Of a stretch of 64,000 nt of DNA, positions 51,848 to 61,270 are shown piece after piece. The notes under the pieces were generated by a model that had not been told where the DNA came from, made no database searches, and saw only the letters and a list, made by a program, of their open reading frames with translations. Origin of the DNA: Nannocystis sp. Its GTDB lineage: Bacteria > Myxococcota_A > Polyangia > Nannocystales > Nannocystaceae. The first letter of the stretch is position 1, and every line of letters begins with the position of its first letter. Position numbers and translations under genes: made by a program. The stretch spans positions 434,001 through 498,000 of the forward strand of contig JADJRG010000029.1 in NCBI GenBank assembly GCA_016712315.1. Direction: 5' to 3'.

Positions 51848-53664
51848 ACGAGGCGTCTGGCGAGTTCAGCGCGAGCGGCGGGCGCGAGGCGCCGATCCGT
51901 GTCGAGCTGAGCGGCGTCGCCGCGAGCTCGGGGATCGGCATCGGCGTCGCGTTCGTCGTCGATCGCCGGCGCGTGCAGATCCCGCGGACGAAGATCGAGC
52001 GGGAGCAGATCGAGGAGGAGACGCGGCGGGTGCAGGACGCGCTGCGGGCGGTGCGGCAGCAGATCGAGGCGATCAAGGGGCGGCTGCCGCACGGCGAGCA
52101 CCGCCAGATCCTCAAGGCGCAGCAGATGATGCTGCGCGACCCGGATCTGATCGAGCGCACTGAGACGTTGATCCGCGAGGAGCTGCGCTGCGCCGAGTGG
52201 GCGGTCTCGACGGTCGCGGATGAGATCCATGAGATGCTGGACCGCGCCGACGACGCCTACTTCCGGGAGCGGCGCAGCGACATCATCTTCTTGAGCGAGC
52301 GGGTGGTCCTGGCGCTGATCGGCGAGAACACGCCGGAGATCGTGCCTCCGCCTGGTTCGGTGGTGATCGCCCACGATCTGAGCCCGGCTGATACGGCGCA
52401 GCTCCATCGCCTCCAGGTCGCAGGGATCGTGACGGCGGCGGGCGGCAAGACCTCTCACTCGGCGATCATGGCGCGATCGCTGCAGATCCCAGCGGTGGTC
52501 GGGGTCGCGGGGGTGCTCGGCAAGGTGCAGAGCGGCGAGCCAGTGGTCGTCGATGGGGTGCGGGGCGTGGTGATCGTTCGGCCCGCGGCCGACGAGGTGG
52601 TGTCGCGCGAGGGCGAGCGCGATCGCTACAACGCCTTCGAGGAGCGGGTGCAACGTGAGCACGCGTTCCCGGCGATCACCCAGGACGGCCTGCGAGTGGT
52701 CACGCGCGCGAACCTGGCGATCACGGAGGACATCGAGCTGGGGAGCCGCTACGGGGCGGAGGGGATCGGGCTCTTCCGCAGCGAGTACATGTATATGAAC
52801 CGGGAGGCGCTGCCGACCGAGGAGGAGCACTACAGGACGGCGAAGGCGGTGATCCGTCGCTACACGCCGTACCCGGTGATCGTACGGACCTTCGATCTCG
52901 GCTCGGATAAGCCGAGCAAGCTGGTCTCGTTCGCGAAGAATGAGGCGAACCCGGCGATGGGGCTGCGGTCGATCCGCTTGGCGCTGCGCGAGCGAGAGCT
53001 CTTCCTCGAGCAGCTCCGAGGGCTGCTGCGAGCGGCGGTGCACGGGCCGCTGCGGATCATGCTGCCGTTGGTCTCCTCGATCGAGGAGCTGGAGGACGGC
53101 CTTGAGGCGGTCGAGGAGGCGCGTGAGCAGCTCGAGGCGGCGGGCATGGCGTACGCGAGCGAGGTGCCGGTGGGGGTGATGATCGAGACGCCAGCGGCGG
53201 CGCTGATCGCCGATCTGCTGGCCGCGCGGGTCGACTTCATGAGCATCGGCACGAACGATCTGATCCAGTACACGCTGGCGGTCGACCGCGACAACGACGA
53301 CGTGGACTACCTGTATCAGCCGCTCCATCCGGCGATCCTGCGGCTTATCCGCGCGGTGGCGGAGGCTGGCGCGCGGGCTGACGTGCCGGTGAGCCTGTGC
53401 GGGGAGATGGCCGCAGATCCGCGCTATACGTGGGTTCTTGTCGGTCTAGGGATCACGGAGCTGTCGATGAGCCCGAGCGCTGTGCCGGTGATCAAGCACA
53501 TCATCCGCGGATCGCAGGCGGCGGAGATGCGGGCGCTGTGTGAGGAGGTGCTGGCCTCCAACAGCGCCCGAGACGCGAGCGCGCTGGTGGTCGCGGCGAT
53601 GCGCCGACGCTTCCCGGAGCACCTCCGCCACGGCGGCGGGGCAGCGAGCGAGGGCGACGATTGA
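51844..53664 (+). CDS. ptsI: Phosphoenolpyruvate-protein phosphotransferase (PTS enzyme I)
   Basis: The 606-residue enzyme transfers phosphate from PEP to HPr. The N-terminal HPr-binding and phosphohistidine domain has VTAAGGKTSHSAIMARSL (His near residue 205). The C-terminal PEP-binding barrel has GIGLFRSEYMYMNREALPTE, EVPVGVMIETPAAALI, IGTNDLIQYTLAVDR and VSLCGEMAADP (Cys near 519). The TTG at 51844 overlaps ptsH by four bases. Together these genes form a phosphorelay without a permease. Confidence 0.95.
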   Translation: MNEASGEFSASGGREAPIRVELSGVAASSGIGIGVAFVVDRRRVQIPRTKIEREQIEEETRRVQDALRAVRQQIEAIKGRLPHGEHRQILKAQQMMLRDPDLIERTETLIREELRCAEWAVSTVADEIHEMLDRADDAYFRERRSDIIFLSERVVLALIGENTPEIVPPPGSVVIAHDLSPADTAQLHRLQVAGIVTAAGGKTSHSAIMARSLQIPAVVGVAGVLGKVQSGEPVVVDGVRGVVIVRPAADEVVSREGERDRYNAFEERVQREHAFPAITQDGLRVVTRANLAITEDIELGSRYGAEGIGLFRSEYMYMNREALPTEEEHYRTAKAVIRRYTPYPVIVRTFDLGSDKPSKLVSFAKNEANPAMGLRSIRLALRERELFLEQLRGLLRAAVHGPLRIMLPLVSSIEELEDGLEAVEEAREQLEAAGMAYASEVPVGVMIETPAAALIADLLAARVDFMSIGTNDLIQYTLAVDRDNDDVDYLYQPLHPAILRLIRAVAEAGARADVPVSLCGEMAADPRYTWVLVGLGITELSMSPSAVPVIKHIIRGSQAAEMRALCEEVLASNSARDASALVVAAMRRRFPEHLRHGGGAASEGDD

Positions 53665-53740
53665 GCCGCCGCTGCCGCGCGTGGTCGCGCGCTCGGGGCG
53701 TGTCGACTTTCACCACGGGCTGTTAGGCTTGCCCGCGGCA

Positions 53741-56700
53741 GTGAGCGCGTCAGCTTCACCCTCGATCTCCTCTTCACGAGGCTTCAGCGGGCTGCTCGTG
53801 GCGCTCTTCTTGTGGGCGCTGCTGTGGCCCGGAGGCGCGGCGGCGAACTCGCGCGATCAGAAGTGGAAGACCCTCGAGACGGAGCACTTCTACGTCCACT
53901 ACTACGCGGGCGAGGAGCACGCGGCGGAGCGGACGGCGATGGTGGCAGAGCGCGCGTATGAGCGCCTGGTGGTGGATCTCGGGCACGCCCCGTTCCTTAA
54001 GACGCACATCTCGCTGGTCGACCTGACGGACTCCGCGAACGGATCCGCTTCGGCCGCGCCCTTCCCGAGGATCAACGCGTTCGCGACCGCGCCCGATTCG
54101 ATGTCGGTGCTCGAGTCCTATGACGACTGGCTCGACATCTTGATCACGCACGAGTTCGTGCATGTGGCCCACTTGGATACGGTCCACGGGATCCCTCGAC
54201 TGGTGAACGCGCTGGTCGGCTTCGGGGTGCTCGGCAAGATCTGGATGCCGAACGTGGTCCAGCCGCGGTGGATCGTCGAGGGCTGGGCGACCTACGACGA
54301 GTCGCGCTTGACCAGCCAAGGCCGCCTGCGATCGGCGCAGTTCGACAACATGCTGCGGATGCACGTGCTCGAGCAAGGCTTCTTGCCGATCGATCGGGTG
54401 TCTAGCGGGGCGAACCTGTTCCCGCACGGCACGGTGGTCTATCTCTACGGGCTGCACCTGATCCGCTACATCGCGGCGCGCTACGGCTACGACAAGCTGC
54501 GCGAGCTGAACCATGTGTACGGCGGGCAGACGATCCCTTATGGGATCAACCGCGCGCTGAAGAAGGTGATCGGGGTCGACTTCGAGCAGATCTGGGCGGA
54601 GTTCGAGCTCGACACGACGCGGCGCTTCCACGCGCAGGCGCGGCGGATCCGGGCGCGCGGGATCCGTGAGGGGCGGCGTCTGACATTCTCGGTCGCGAAC
54701 CAGGGATCGAGCCAGTTCGTCCGACATCCGTTCTGGTCGGCCGACGACGAGTGGATCTACTTCTATGCCGACGACGGGCACACAAACCCGGGGATCCGGC
54801 GGCTGAAGGCCCGCGGCGGGCGGATCCGGGAGGGGACAGGGATCGGTCGCCAAGGGATGAACGTGGACGTCGAGCACCTGCTCGACGTGCAGGACTCGAG
54901 CTCCGGTTCGTTCATTCGTGGCTCTTCGGACATGGTCTTTGAGATGGGTATTGTCCACGACTTCCGCTACCGCTGGAGCGATCTGTTCCGCTGGAGCGGC
55001 CCGAACCCGAACAAGGTCGAGCGGCTCACCCACGGGCTCCGGGCCCGTGATCCGCACGTGTCGCCGGACGGCCGCTGGGTGGTGTTCGCGCGCAACGACG
55101 TGGTGCAGTCGCGGCTCGCGTTCTTGGATCTCGAGACGTCGGCGATCACCGAGGTGCCGCCGATGGAGCGGGTGCAGCAGGTGTTCTCGCCGCGTTGGGC
55201 GCCCGACGGCGAGCGCGTGGTCTTCTCGGCGTGGCTTGAGGGCGGCTATCGCGACGTCTTCGTCTATGACCGCAGGAGCGAGGAGCTGCGGCGGATCACG
55301 GCCGATCGTTTCCTCGACACGGAGCCGTCGTGGACGCCGGACGGGCGCTATATCTTGTTCGGCAGCGATCGCGACGGGGTGTTCAATATCTACGCGTTCG
55401 ACGTCGTGGAGGAGCGGACCTGGCAGGTCACGAACGTGCTCGGCGGCGCGTACGAGCCGGTGCCGAGCCACGACGGGACCAAGATCGCGTACGTCGGCGC
55501 GTCATCGACGGGCTACGACATCTGGGTGATGCCCTTCGATCCGACGCGCTTCATCGAGCCGTTGCCGGTGATCGATCCGCTGCCGCAGATCGGCGATCCG
55601 ACGCCGGATCTGCCGGCGGCGAAGGGGCGGCCGCTGAGCCTGAAGAACCAGCGCTACATGCCGATCAAGACTATGTTCCCGCGGCTGCTGCTGCCGGCTT
55701 CGGTGGAGTTCTCGCGCTCTGAGGCGGGCACGTTCGCGGGCTTCAACACCGGGGTGAGCGATGTCCTGGGCTTTCACTCGCTCTTCGGCAGCTATGGATA
55801 CCTGGCGCAGCAGCGCGAGTCGATCGGATCGGTGAGCTACACGTTCAGCCAGCTCCTCCCGTCGTTCAACGTGGGTTTTGGGCGGGGCTTCTTCTTCCGC
55901 AACGGCTTCAACCGCTACGACTACGAGCACCCAGAGGGGGGGAGTTACTTGGTGAGCGGCTACCGCGAGCGGGTGACGAGCGCGACCGCGCGCATGTCGC
56001 TGCCGGTGCTGCGCCACCCGATCCACAGCGCCGACGCGAGCCTCGCCTACTCGTTCACGCGCTTCACGAACCTCGATCGTGATCGGATCGATCCGAACGC
56101 GCCGGCCTCGGCGATTCCTGAGGTGGGTGACGTGGGGCAGGTCGATCTCAGCCTCAGCTACAGCAACGTGCGATCGGTGCGCCACGCCTACGCGGATGAG
56201 ACCGGGCGGCGCGCGTCGATGCGCCTGTCGCTGCTGGATCGCCACCTGGGCGGTGACTTCGGCGACGTGCAGATCACGGCGGCGTACACGGAGTTCTTGC
56301 GGATGCCGTGGCGTGGGCACCAGGTGCTGGCGATGCGGCTCGGCGGGGGAGCGTCCGCGGGGGGCATGCGGCGGCGCTCCGCGTTCTTCGTCGGCGGCTT
56401 CTCGCAGCAAGAGGACATCATCCGCACGCTGATCGCGCGCTCGGCGCTGAACGAGGCGGGGGCGCTGCAAGGGTTCGCGCCGGGGGCGTTCTCGGGGCGC
56501 TACTTCTCGGTGTTCAATGTGGAGTACAGGATCCCGCTCGCGGACGTAGAGCGCGGTCTGGGCACGTTGCCGCTGTTCTTCCGGCGGGTCACCGCGATCC
56601 CGTTCATGGACGCGGGCGGGGCTTGGAGCGAGTCGCTCACGCGCGAGGCGTTGAAGATCGGCGCGGGCGCGTCGCTGATCTTCACGTTCAAGGTGGGCTA

Positions 56701-56797
56701 TGTGCAGAGCCTCAACCTCTTCCTGACCTACGCGCACGGCTTCGACAAAGAGGTCGGGCTCGACACCTTCCGGCTCGCCGTGGCGCAGTCGTTTTAG
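53741..56797 (+). CDS. Exported peptidase-MA-like/TolB-propeller/Omp85-like outer-membrane protein
   Basis: This is a 1018-residue protein. It begins with a signal peptide (SGLLVALFLWALLWPGGAAA) and an N-terminal metallopeptidase-like domain with HEFVHVAHLD at residue 137 and RWIVEGWATYDE at about 177, where the Glu could be the third zinc ligand. A TolB/PD40-like beta-propeller follows (about 330-640: DPHVSPDGRWVVFARND, WAPDGERVVFSA, EPSWTPDGRYILFGSDRDG). Then a C-terminal beta-barrel (about 690-1018) with Omp85/D15-like segments, ending RLAVAQSF with the C-terminal Phe. All three domains in one chain would form a surface or periplasmic peptidase anchored in the outer membrane. The GTG at 53741 is preferred over earlier in-frame starts within ptsI. 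Confidence 0.82.
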   Translation: MSASASPSISSSRGFSGLLVALFLWALLWPGGAAANSRDQKWKTLETEHFYVHYYAGEEHAAERTAMVAERAYERLVVDLGHAPFLKTHISLVDLTDSANGSASAAPFPRINAFATAPDSMSVLESYDDWLDILITHEFVHVAHLDTVHGIPRLVNALVGFGVLGKIWMPNVVQPRWIVEGWATYDESRLTSQGRLRSAQFDNMLRMHVLEQGFLPIDRVSSGANLFPHGTVVYLYGLHLIRYIAARYGYDKLRELNHVYGGQTIPYGINRALKKVIGVDFEQIWAEFELDTTRRFHAQARRIRARGIREGRRLTFSVANQGSSQFVRHPFWSADDEWIYFYADDGHTNPGIRRLKARGGRIREGTGIGRQGMNVDVEHLLDVQDSSSGSFIRGSSDMVFEMGIVHDFRYRWSDLFRWSGPNPNKVERLTHGLRARDPHVSPDGRWVVFARNDVVQSRLAFLDLETSAITEVPPMERVQQVFSPRWAPDGERVVFSAWLEGGYRDVFVYDRRSEELRRITADRFLDTEPSWTPDGRYILFGSDRDGVFNIYAFDVVEERTWQVTNVLGGAYEPVPSHDGTKIAYVGASSTGYDIWVMPFDPTRFIEPLPVIDPLPQIGDPTPDLPAAKGRPLSLKNQRYMPIKTMFPRLLLPASVEFSRSEAGTFAGFNTGVSDVLGFHSLFGSYGYLAQQRESIGSVSYTFSQLLPSFNVGFGRGFFFRNGFNRYDYEHPEGGSYLVSGYRERVTSATARMSLPVLRHPIHSADASLAYSFTRFTNLDRDRIDPNAPASAIPEVGDVGQVDLSLSYSNVRSVRHAYADETGRRASMRLSLLDRHLGGDFGDVQITAAYTEFLRMPWRGHQVLAMRLGGGASAGGMRRRSAFFVGGFSQQEDIIRTLIARSALNEAGALQGFAPGAFSGRYFSVFNVEYRIPLADVERGLGTLPLFFRRVTAIPFMDAGGAWSESLTREALKIGAGASLIFTFKVGYVQSLNLFLTYAHGFDKEVGLDTFRLAVAQSF

Positions 56798-57192
56798 ATC
56801 GAACGATCGAGGCTGATCCCGGCGAGATCGAGGGCGGCGCCCGCGAGAGCGTCGATCACGCGCGCCTCGGTGCCGATCGCGCCAGGGACGAGGTTGAGGG
56901 CGAGGTGGGGCCGATCGGCCTGAAGCTGGGCGACGAGCTCGGGGATGTCGCGTTTGATGTGGCGACCGCCCGGCGAGAGGAAGAGCGCGATGATCTCGAC
57001 GTGGCGATGCCCGGCGGCGGCGAGCTCATCGACGACGTCGCTGAGGGACCGGTGCGTAGGATCGAGGGTGGCGATCCGCACTTGAACCCCAGGCGCGAGC
57101 TCGCGGACGCGCGCGGCGGTGCGCTCAATCGGCGCCATCCAGTCAGGATCGGGGCTCCCGTGGGCGAGGAGGACGAGGGCCATGGCGATCAT
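56794..57192 (-). CDS. cbiX: CbiX-type sirohydrochlorin chelatase
   Basis: The 132-residue protein is the short CbiX form. It has LVLLAHGSPDPDW with the metal-binding His and a second half ALFLSPGGRHIKRDIPELV, typical of CbiX/SirB. It inserts cobalt or iron into sirohydrochlorin for cobalamin or siroheme. The ATG at 57192 overlaps the serA stop by four bases, and its 3' end overlaps the converging outer-membrane protein gene by four bases. No other cobalamin biosynthesis gene is in the window. Confidence 0.85.
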   Translation of the reverse strand: MIAMALVLLAHGSPDPDWMAPIERTAARVRELAPGVQVRIATLDPTHRSLSDVVDELAAAGHRHVEIIALFLSPGGRHIKRDIPELVAQLQADRPHLALNLVPGAIGTEARVIDALAGAALDLAGISLDRSI

Positions 57193-58427
57193 GCGCTCGC
57201 GTTGGCGGCGCGGAGGTCGACCGCGAGGATGGTCTCTTGCCCGCGGAGGCGGCCGACCAGATCTTCGCTCGGGCGGTGCTCGAGAGTGATGGTCGCGCAG
57301 GCAGCCTCGCCGCGCGCGAAGATGATGTTGTGCATCTCCTGGACGTTGAGCTGCTCCGAGCGGAGGGCGGAGAGGATGCCCGCGAGGACGCCGACGCGAT
57401 CGATGTGGCGGATGATGAGGTTGTAACGGGCGACGCGATCGGTGACGACGTTGACGGTGTTGGGGACGACGCCGCGGACGACGTAGTCGCGGACGATCCG
57501 GATCACCTCGTCGGAGATCGCGGCCTCGGCTTGCTCGGTCGAGGCGCCTATGTGCGGGGTCGCGTAGACGCCAGGATGGGCCAAGAGCGCGGGCCGATAG
57601 GCGGCCTTGGACTCCGCGGGCTCGTCCTCGAAGACGTCGAGGCCGGCGCGGATCCGGCCCGACGCGACGGCCTCGAGCAACGCGCGATCATTGACCACGC
57701 CGCCGCGCGATGTGTTGATCAAGCACGCGCCGGGCCTCATGAGGGCGAGCGCTTCGTCGCTGATCAGGTGGTGGGTGCTCGCGTTGTACGGGACGTGCAG
57801 GCTGACGACGTCCGAGCTGCGGAGGAGGTCGGGGAGCCCGGCGACAGCGGCGACGCCGTGACGCTCACAGAGATCGGGGTCGATGCCTCGCTGCGCGGTC
57901 GCTTGGACGCGCATGCCGAAGGCGCGCGCGCGGCCGGCGAGCTCGCGGGCGATCATGCCGAAGCCGACGAGGCCGAGGGTCTGCCCCTTGATGCCGCGAG
58001 CTTTGCCGTACTTGCCCTTGTTCCAGGCGCCCGCGCGTAGATCGGCGGTGGCGTCGACGATCTGGCGATCGAGGGCGAGGATGAGGCCCATGGCGAGCTC
58101 GGCGACGGCGATCGCGTTCTTGCCGGGGCAATTGGCGACGAAGATGCCGCGCCGGCTAGCAGCCGCGAGGTCGATGGTGTTGACGCCGGCGCCCGCGCGG
58201 ACGACCAGCGAGAGGCGATCGGTGGCGGCGAGCGCCTCCGCGTCGACGACCGTCGAGCGGACGACGAGCACGCTGACTTGGTGCTCCGCGAGCGCGGCTG
58301 GTAGCGCCTCCGCGGTTAGATCGGGGCGGTAGAGGACCTCGCTGGCGAGGGCCTTGAGCGCCTCGAGGCCAGACGAGGAGAACTTGTCAGCGACGAGCAC
58401 CAGCATAGGAGGGGCGGACGATATCAC
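57189..58427 (-). CDS. serA: D-3-phosphoglycerate dehydrogenase
   Basis: The 412-residue enzyme starts serine synthesis. It has GAGVNTIDLAAASRRGI, the NAD motif GLVGFGMIARELAGRARAFG, and catalytic residues in LINTSRGGVVNDRALL (Arg), GLDVFEDEPAE (Glu) and VYATPHIGASTEQAE (His). A C-terminal ACT-type domain follows (YNLIIRHIDRVGVLAGILSA) that usually binds serine for feedback control. The GTG at 58427 has AGGTGA six bases upstream; an ATG at 58406 is possible. It leads a two-gene unit with cbiX. Confidence 0.93.
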   Translation of the reverse strand: MISSAPPMLVLVADKFSSSGLEALKALASEVLYRPDLTAEALPAALAEHQVSVLVVRSTVVDAEALAATDRLSLVVRAGAGVNTIDLAAASRRGIFVANCPGKNAIAVAELAMGLILALDRQIVDATADLRAGAWNKGKYGKARGIKGQTLGLVGFGMIARELAGRARAFGMRVQATAQRGIDPDLCERHGVAAVAGLPDLLRSSDVVSLHVPYNASTHHLISDEALALMRPGACLINTSRGGVVNDRALLEAVASGRIRAGLDVFEDEPAESKAAYRPALLAHPGVYATPHIGASTEQAEAAISDEVIRIVRDYVVRGVVPNTVNVVTDRVARYNLIIRHIDRVGVLAGILSALRSEQLNVQEMHNIIFARGEAACATITLEHRPSEDLVGRLRGQETILAVDLRAANASA

Positions 58428-58472
58428 GCGATCACCTGGTATTGTCGCGGCGAAGTCGCTATCTCATGGGGT

Positions 58473-60518
58473 ATGCGCGGGCCGAGACGAGGATGGGGCT
58501 GTGCGCTCGCCGTGGCGATCGCGTGCGGGCCGAGTCAGCGTGAGGTCAGCGGGCCTGCGGCGGCGACTGGGGGATCTCCTGCGCGCGCAGCGACAGCGCC
58601 GGGCGACGCGGTGGCGACAGTGGTCGATGCCGCCGCCGATGAGCCGGTGTCCGCGGGGCCGCTGCTGCCGCCGCCGCTGCCGCGACCAGAAGAGGCCGGC
58701 GCGTGTCCTGAGGGGGTTGGCGTCGATCCGGCGCTGGGGATCATGGTCGCGCCAGAGTCGGCGGCGGCGGGGCGGCCGCTGCGAGTGCTGGCGGCGACGT
58801 TGGCGGATGAGGCGCCGCTCGCGTTGCGGATCGAAGACGGGGAGGGGCGCGCGCTGGCAGTCGAGATCACGCATCGACCAGGGGTGCCCGCGGCGGTGAT
58901 CGGTGAATTCACGCCGACAGCGGCGGGGGCGTTGCGGGTGATCGTCGGCCGCGGTGGGGTCGGGCTCGGCTGCGCTTCGATCAAGGTGCGGGGGTCATCG
59001 CCGTCGCCGCGGGCGCCGCGCGCGGCTGGGCGGGCGGTGTGGCCGCTGCAGCGCGCATGGAGCGGCGGGGAGGAGGCGCTGTTCAGCGCGTGGCTGCGCG
59101 AGCTCTTCCACGCCGACCGCGGCGCGGATCTGGCGTACCGCTCGCTGGACGAGGTGACGCGCGATCGCGCGCGGAACCTGCTGTACGGCGCGCTGGAGTG
59201 GGATGAGGACACCGCGGGCTCGCCGATGGCGCTGGTGATGCGCCCGGACTGCGCGGACACGCCGTATTTCTTGCGGGCGTACTTCGCGTGGAAGCGCGGG
59301 CTGCCGTTCACCTTTCGAAAGTGCTCGCGCGGCGGGCCCGGTCGGGCGCCGCGTTGTGGGCCGCCCATCTCGAACCTAGACGCAGAGACAGGGACTGGAG
59401 GACAGCCGGGGGAGCTCGGGGCCGTGCAGTACTTCTTACGGCGGACGCTCGCGTGGGGTGTACACACAGGCAACGGTCGGGTAGCGCTGGAGGACGAAGG
59501 ATCAGATCTGTATCCGGTGCGCTTGGATCGCCGGGGGCTGCGTCCGGGCACGGTGTATGCGGATCCGTACGGGCACATCTTGGTGATCGCGGAGCTGGTC
59601 GATCCGAGCGGGGAGGCGCCGGGGATCCTCTATGCGATCGATGGACAGCCCGACGGCAGTATCACGCGCAAGCGCTTCTGGGAGGGGAATTTTTTGTGGA
59701 ATCAGGATCCGGCGCTCGGCGGCTCGGGGTTCAAGCGCTTCCGCCCAGCGGCGCGGCGGATGATCGAGGGGCGCGAGGTGGTGATCGATCAGGGGGATCG
59801 CGAGATCGCGGCGGATCCCGCGTACGGGGACTTCTCGCTCGAGCAGGCGGCGCTCGCCGGGGCGGCCTTCTATGACCGGATGGAGGCGCTGATCACTCCG
59901 GGGACGCGAGATCCGTTCGTCGCGCAGGAAGAGGCGGTGGCGGCGCTGTTCGAGGCGGCGAAGGTGCGGGTGACGTCGATCGAGAACGCGGAGCGCCACT
60001 TCGCAGGCGGTGGCGGGGTGATCGCGATGCCGGATGGTTTTCAGATCTTCGAGACGACTGGGGCTTGGGAGAGCTTCTCGACGCCGGCGCGGGATCTTCG
60101 GCTGTTGGTCGCGATCGATCTTGTGCGCGGCTTCGCGGACAAGGTGCGGCGGCAGCCGGAGGTGTTCGGGGTCGCGGCGGGGGCTGACTCAGAGGCGCGG
60201 TTGACGGCGCTGGTGAGCCGCCTGGAGGCGCGCCAAGCGGAGCTGGTGGCGGACCCGCGCTTTCGCTTCTCGTATACGCGCAGCGACGGATCGACGTGGA
60301 CGATCGGGCTGGCCGAGCTGCTGGCGCGCAGCGTCGCGCTGGAGGTCGCCTACAACCCGAATGAGTGCCCAGAGCTGCGCTGGGGGGCGGCGACAGGCAG
60401 CGAGGAGGCGAAGACGTGCCGACGACAAGCGTCGAGCGAGCAGCGGGCGAAGATGGAGGGCTACCGGGTGTGGTTTCACGAGCGCAGGCGGCCGCCGCGA
60501 GGGGCGATGACGCCGTGA
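58473..60518 (+). CDS. Lipoprotein with a possible papain/transglutaminase-like active site
   Basis: I do not recognise a family for this 681-residue protein. It has a lipobox (ALAVAIACGPSQ; Cys 18), an Ala/Pro/Gly linker to about 75, then a beta-sandwich-like domain (RPLRVLAATLADEAPLALRI) and a large helical region. Residue 260 is the Cys of MRPDCADTPYFLRAYF, a pattern like the nucleophile helix of NlpC/transglutaminase folds. Residue 368 is the His of YADPYGHILVIAELV, like the matching His strand. An Asp that would complete the triad is not identified. It is probably a cell-envelope enzyme. It is the first of three overlapping exported genes. Confidence 0.6.
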   Translation: MRGPRRGWGCALAVAIACGPSQREVSGPAAATGGSPARAATAPGDAVATVVDAAADEPVSAGPLLPPPLPRPEEAGACPEGVGVDPALGIMVAPESAAAGRPLRVLAATLADEAPLALRIEDGEGRALAVEITHRPGVPAAVIGEFTPTAAGALRVIVGRGGVGLGCASIKVRGSSPSPRAPRAAGRAVWPLQRAWSGGEEALFSAWLRELFHADRGADLAYRSLDEVTRDRARNLLYGALEWDEDTAGSPMALVMRPDCADTPYFLRAYFAWKRGLPFTFRKCSRGGPGRAPRCGPPISNLDAETGTGGQPGELGAVQYFLRRTLAWGVHTGNGRVALEDEGSDLYPVRLDRRGLRPGTVYADPYGHILVIAELVDPSGEAPGILYAIDGQPDGSITRKRFWEGNFLWNQDPALGGSGFKRFRPAARRMIEGREVVIDQGDREIAADPAYGDFSLEQAALAGAAFYDRMEALITPGTRDPFVAQEEAVAALFEAAKVRVTSIENAERHFAGGGGVIAMPDGFQIFETTGAWESFSTPARDLRLLVAIDLVRGFADKVRRQPEVFGVAAGADSEARLTALVSRLEARQAELVADPRFRFSYTRSDGSTWTIGLAELLARSVALEVAYNPNECPELRWGAATGSEEAKTCRRQASSEQRAKMEGYRVWFHERRRPPRGAMTP

Positions 60519-61270
60519 GGCGGGATGTGATCGCGGTCCGTTGTCGGCGGCTCTGCGGGTGCCTGGTCGCTGGCGGGCTCATGGCGGCGTCGCCCGCTTC
60601 GGCCGCGCCGGAGCCGTCGACGCGAGAGGCTGCGGCGCCGCTCTCGATCGAGGTAGACGTCGATGTTGATCGAGCGCCAGAAGACGTGGTCGATCTCGCG
60701 GGCTCGACGAGCGATGACGGGCGCGAGCGGGCGCCGAGCCGGCCGCCGCCGCCGCGGATCGACGCGGGCGAAGGGCCGCTGCGGGTGGCTGTGGGGCTCG
60801 GTCCAGGAGCGCCAGGCAGCCCGATGGAGAAGGGGTTGTTAGCGACGTTGGAGGCGAGCGTGCGCGCCTCGCCTTCGCCGCAGGTCGAGGTGAGGCGGCT
60901 GCGGCCCGGGGGCGGTGAGGGGCGGGTGATCTGCCGGGATGGCCAAGAGGATCTGGTGATCTTGATCGATTATCTCGGCGAGCAGGAGGCGCCGGCGCTG
61001 TTGCCCCATGACTGCGCGCTGGATCGGCCGCTGGGGGTCCGCTCAGGGCGCGCGGCTGGCGAGACGGGGTTGGTAGCGGCGCTCTGGCGCGAGCACGTCG
61101 GTTTGGTCCAGGACGGGGCGCAGACGCGCCGGGCAGGCCTCGGGCTGTCGCCAAGGGCGCGAAGAGGGTTGATCGCCGGGAGCGCGATCGCGGCGGTGGC
61201 GGCCGCGGTCGCGGTGGTGCTGGCGGCGAGCTTGCGCTCCACGACGGCCGTGATCACAGTCAGCCGATGA
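60515..61270 (+). CDS. Exported protein of unknown function with a C-terminal membrane anchor
   Basis: The 251-residue protein has a signal peptide (LCGCLVAGGLMAASPASAAP), an acidic and proline-rich region, and a compact domain (LRVAVGLGPGAPGSPMEKGL to QEDLVILIDYLG). The C-terminal membrane segment is IAGSAIAAVAAAVAVVLAAS. No family is recognised. The GTG at 60515 overlaps the previous stop by four bases and the next gene by four bases, so it belongs to a three-gene unit with its neighbours. Confidence 0.6.
   Translation: MRRDVIAVRCRRLCGCLVAGGLMAASPASAAPEPSTREAAAPLSIEVDVDVDRAPEDVVDLAGSTSDDGRERAPSRPPPPRIDAGEGPLRVAVGLGPGAPGSPMEKGLLATLEASVRASPSPQVEVRRLRPGGGEGRVICRDGQEDLVILIDYLGEQEAPALLPHDCALDRPLGVRSGRAAGETGLVAALWREHVGLVQDGAQTRRAGLGLSPRARRGLIAGSAIAAVAAAVAVVLAASLRSTTAVITVSR

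Noticed and set aside
53540..53740. Upstream extension of the large outer-membrane protein
   Set aside because: It lies mostly inside ptsI and has no signal peptide. The signal peptide begins at 53741.
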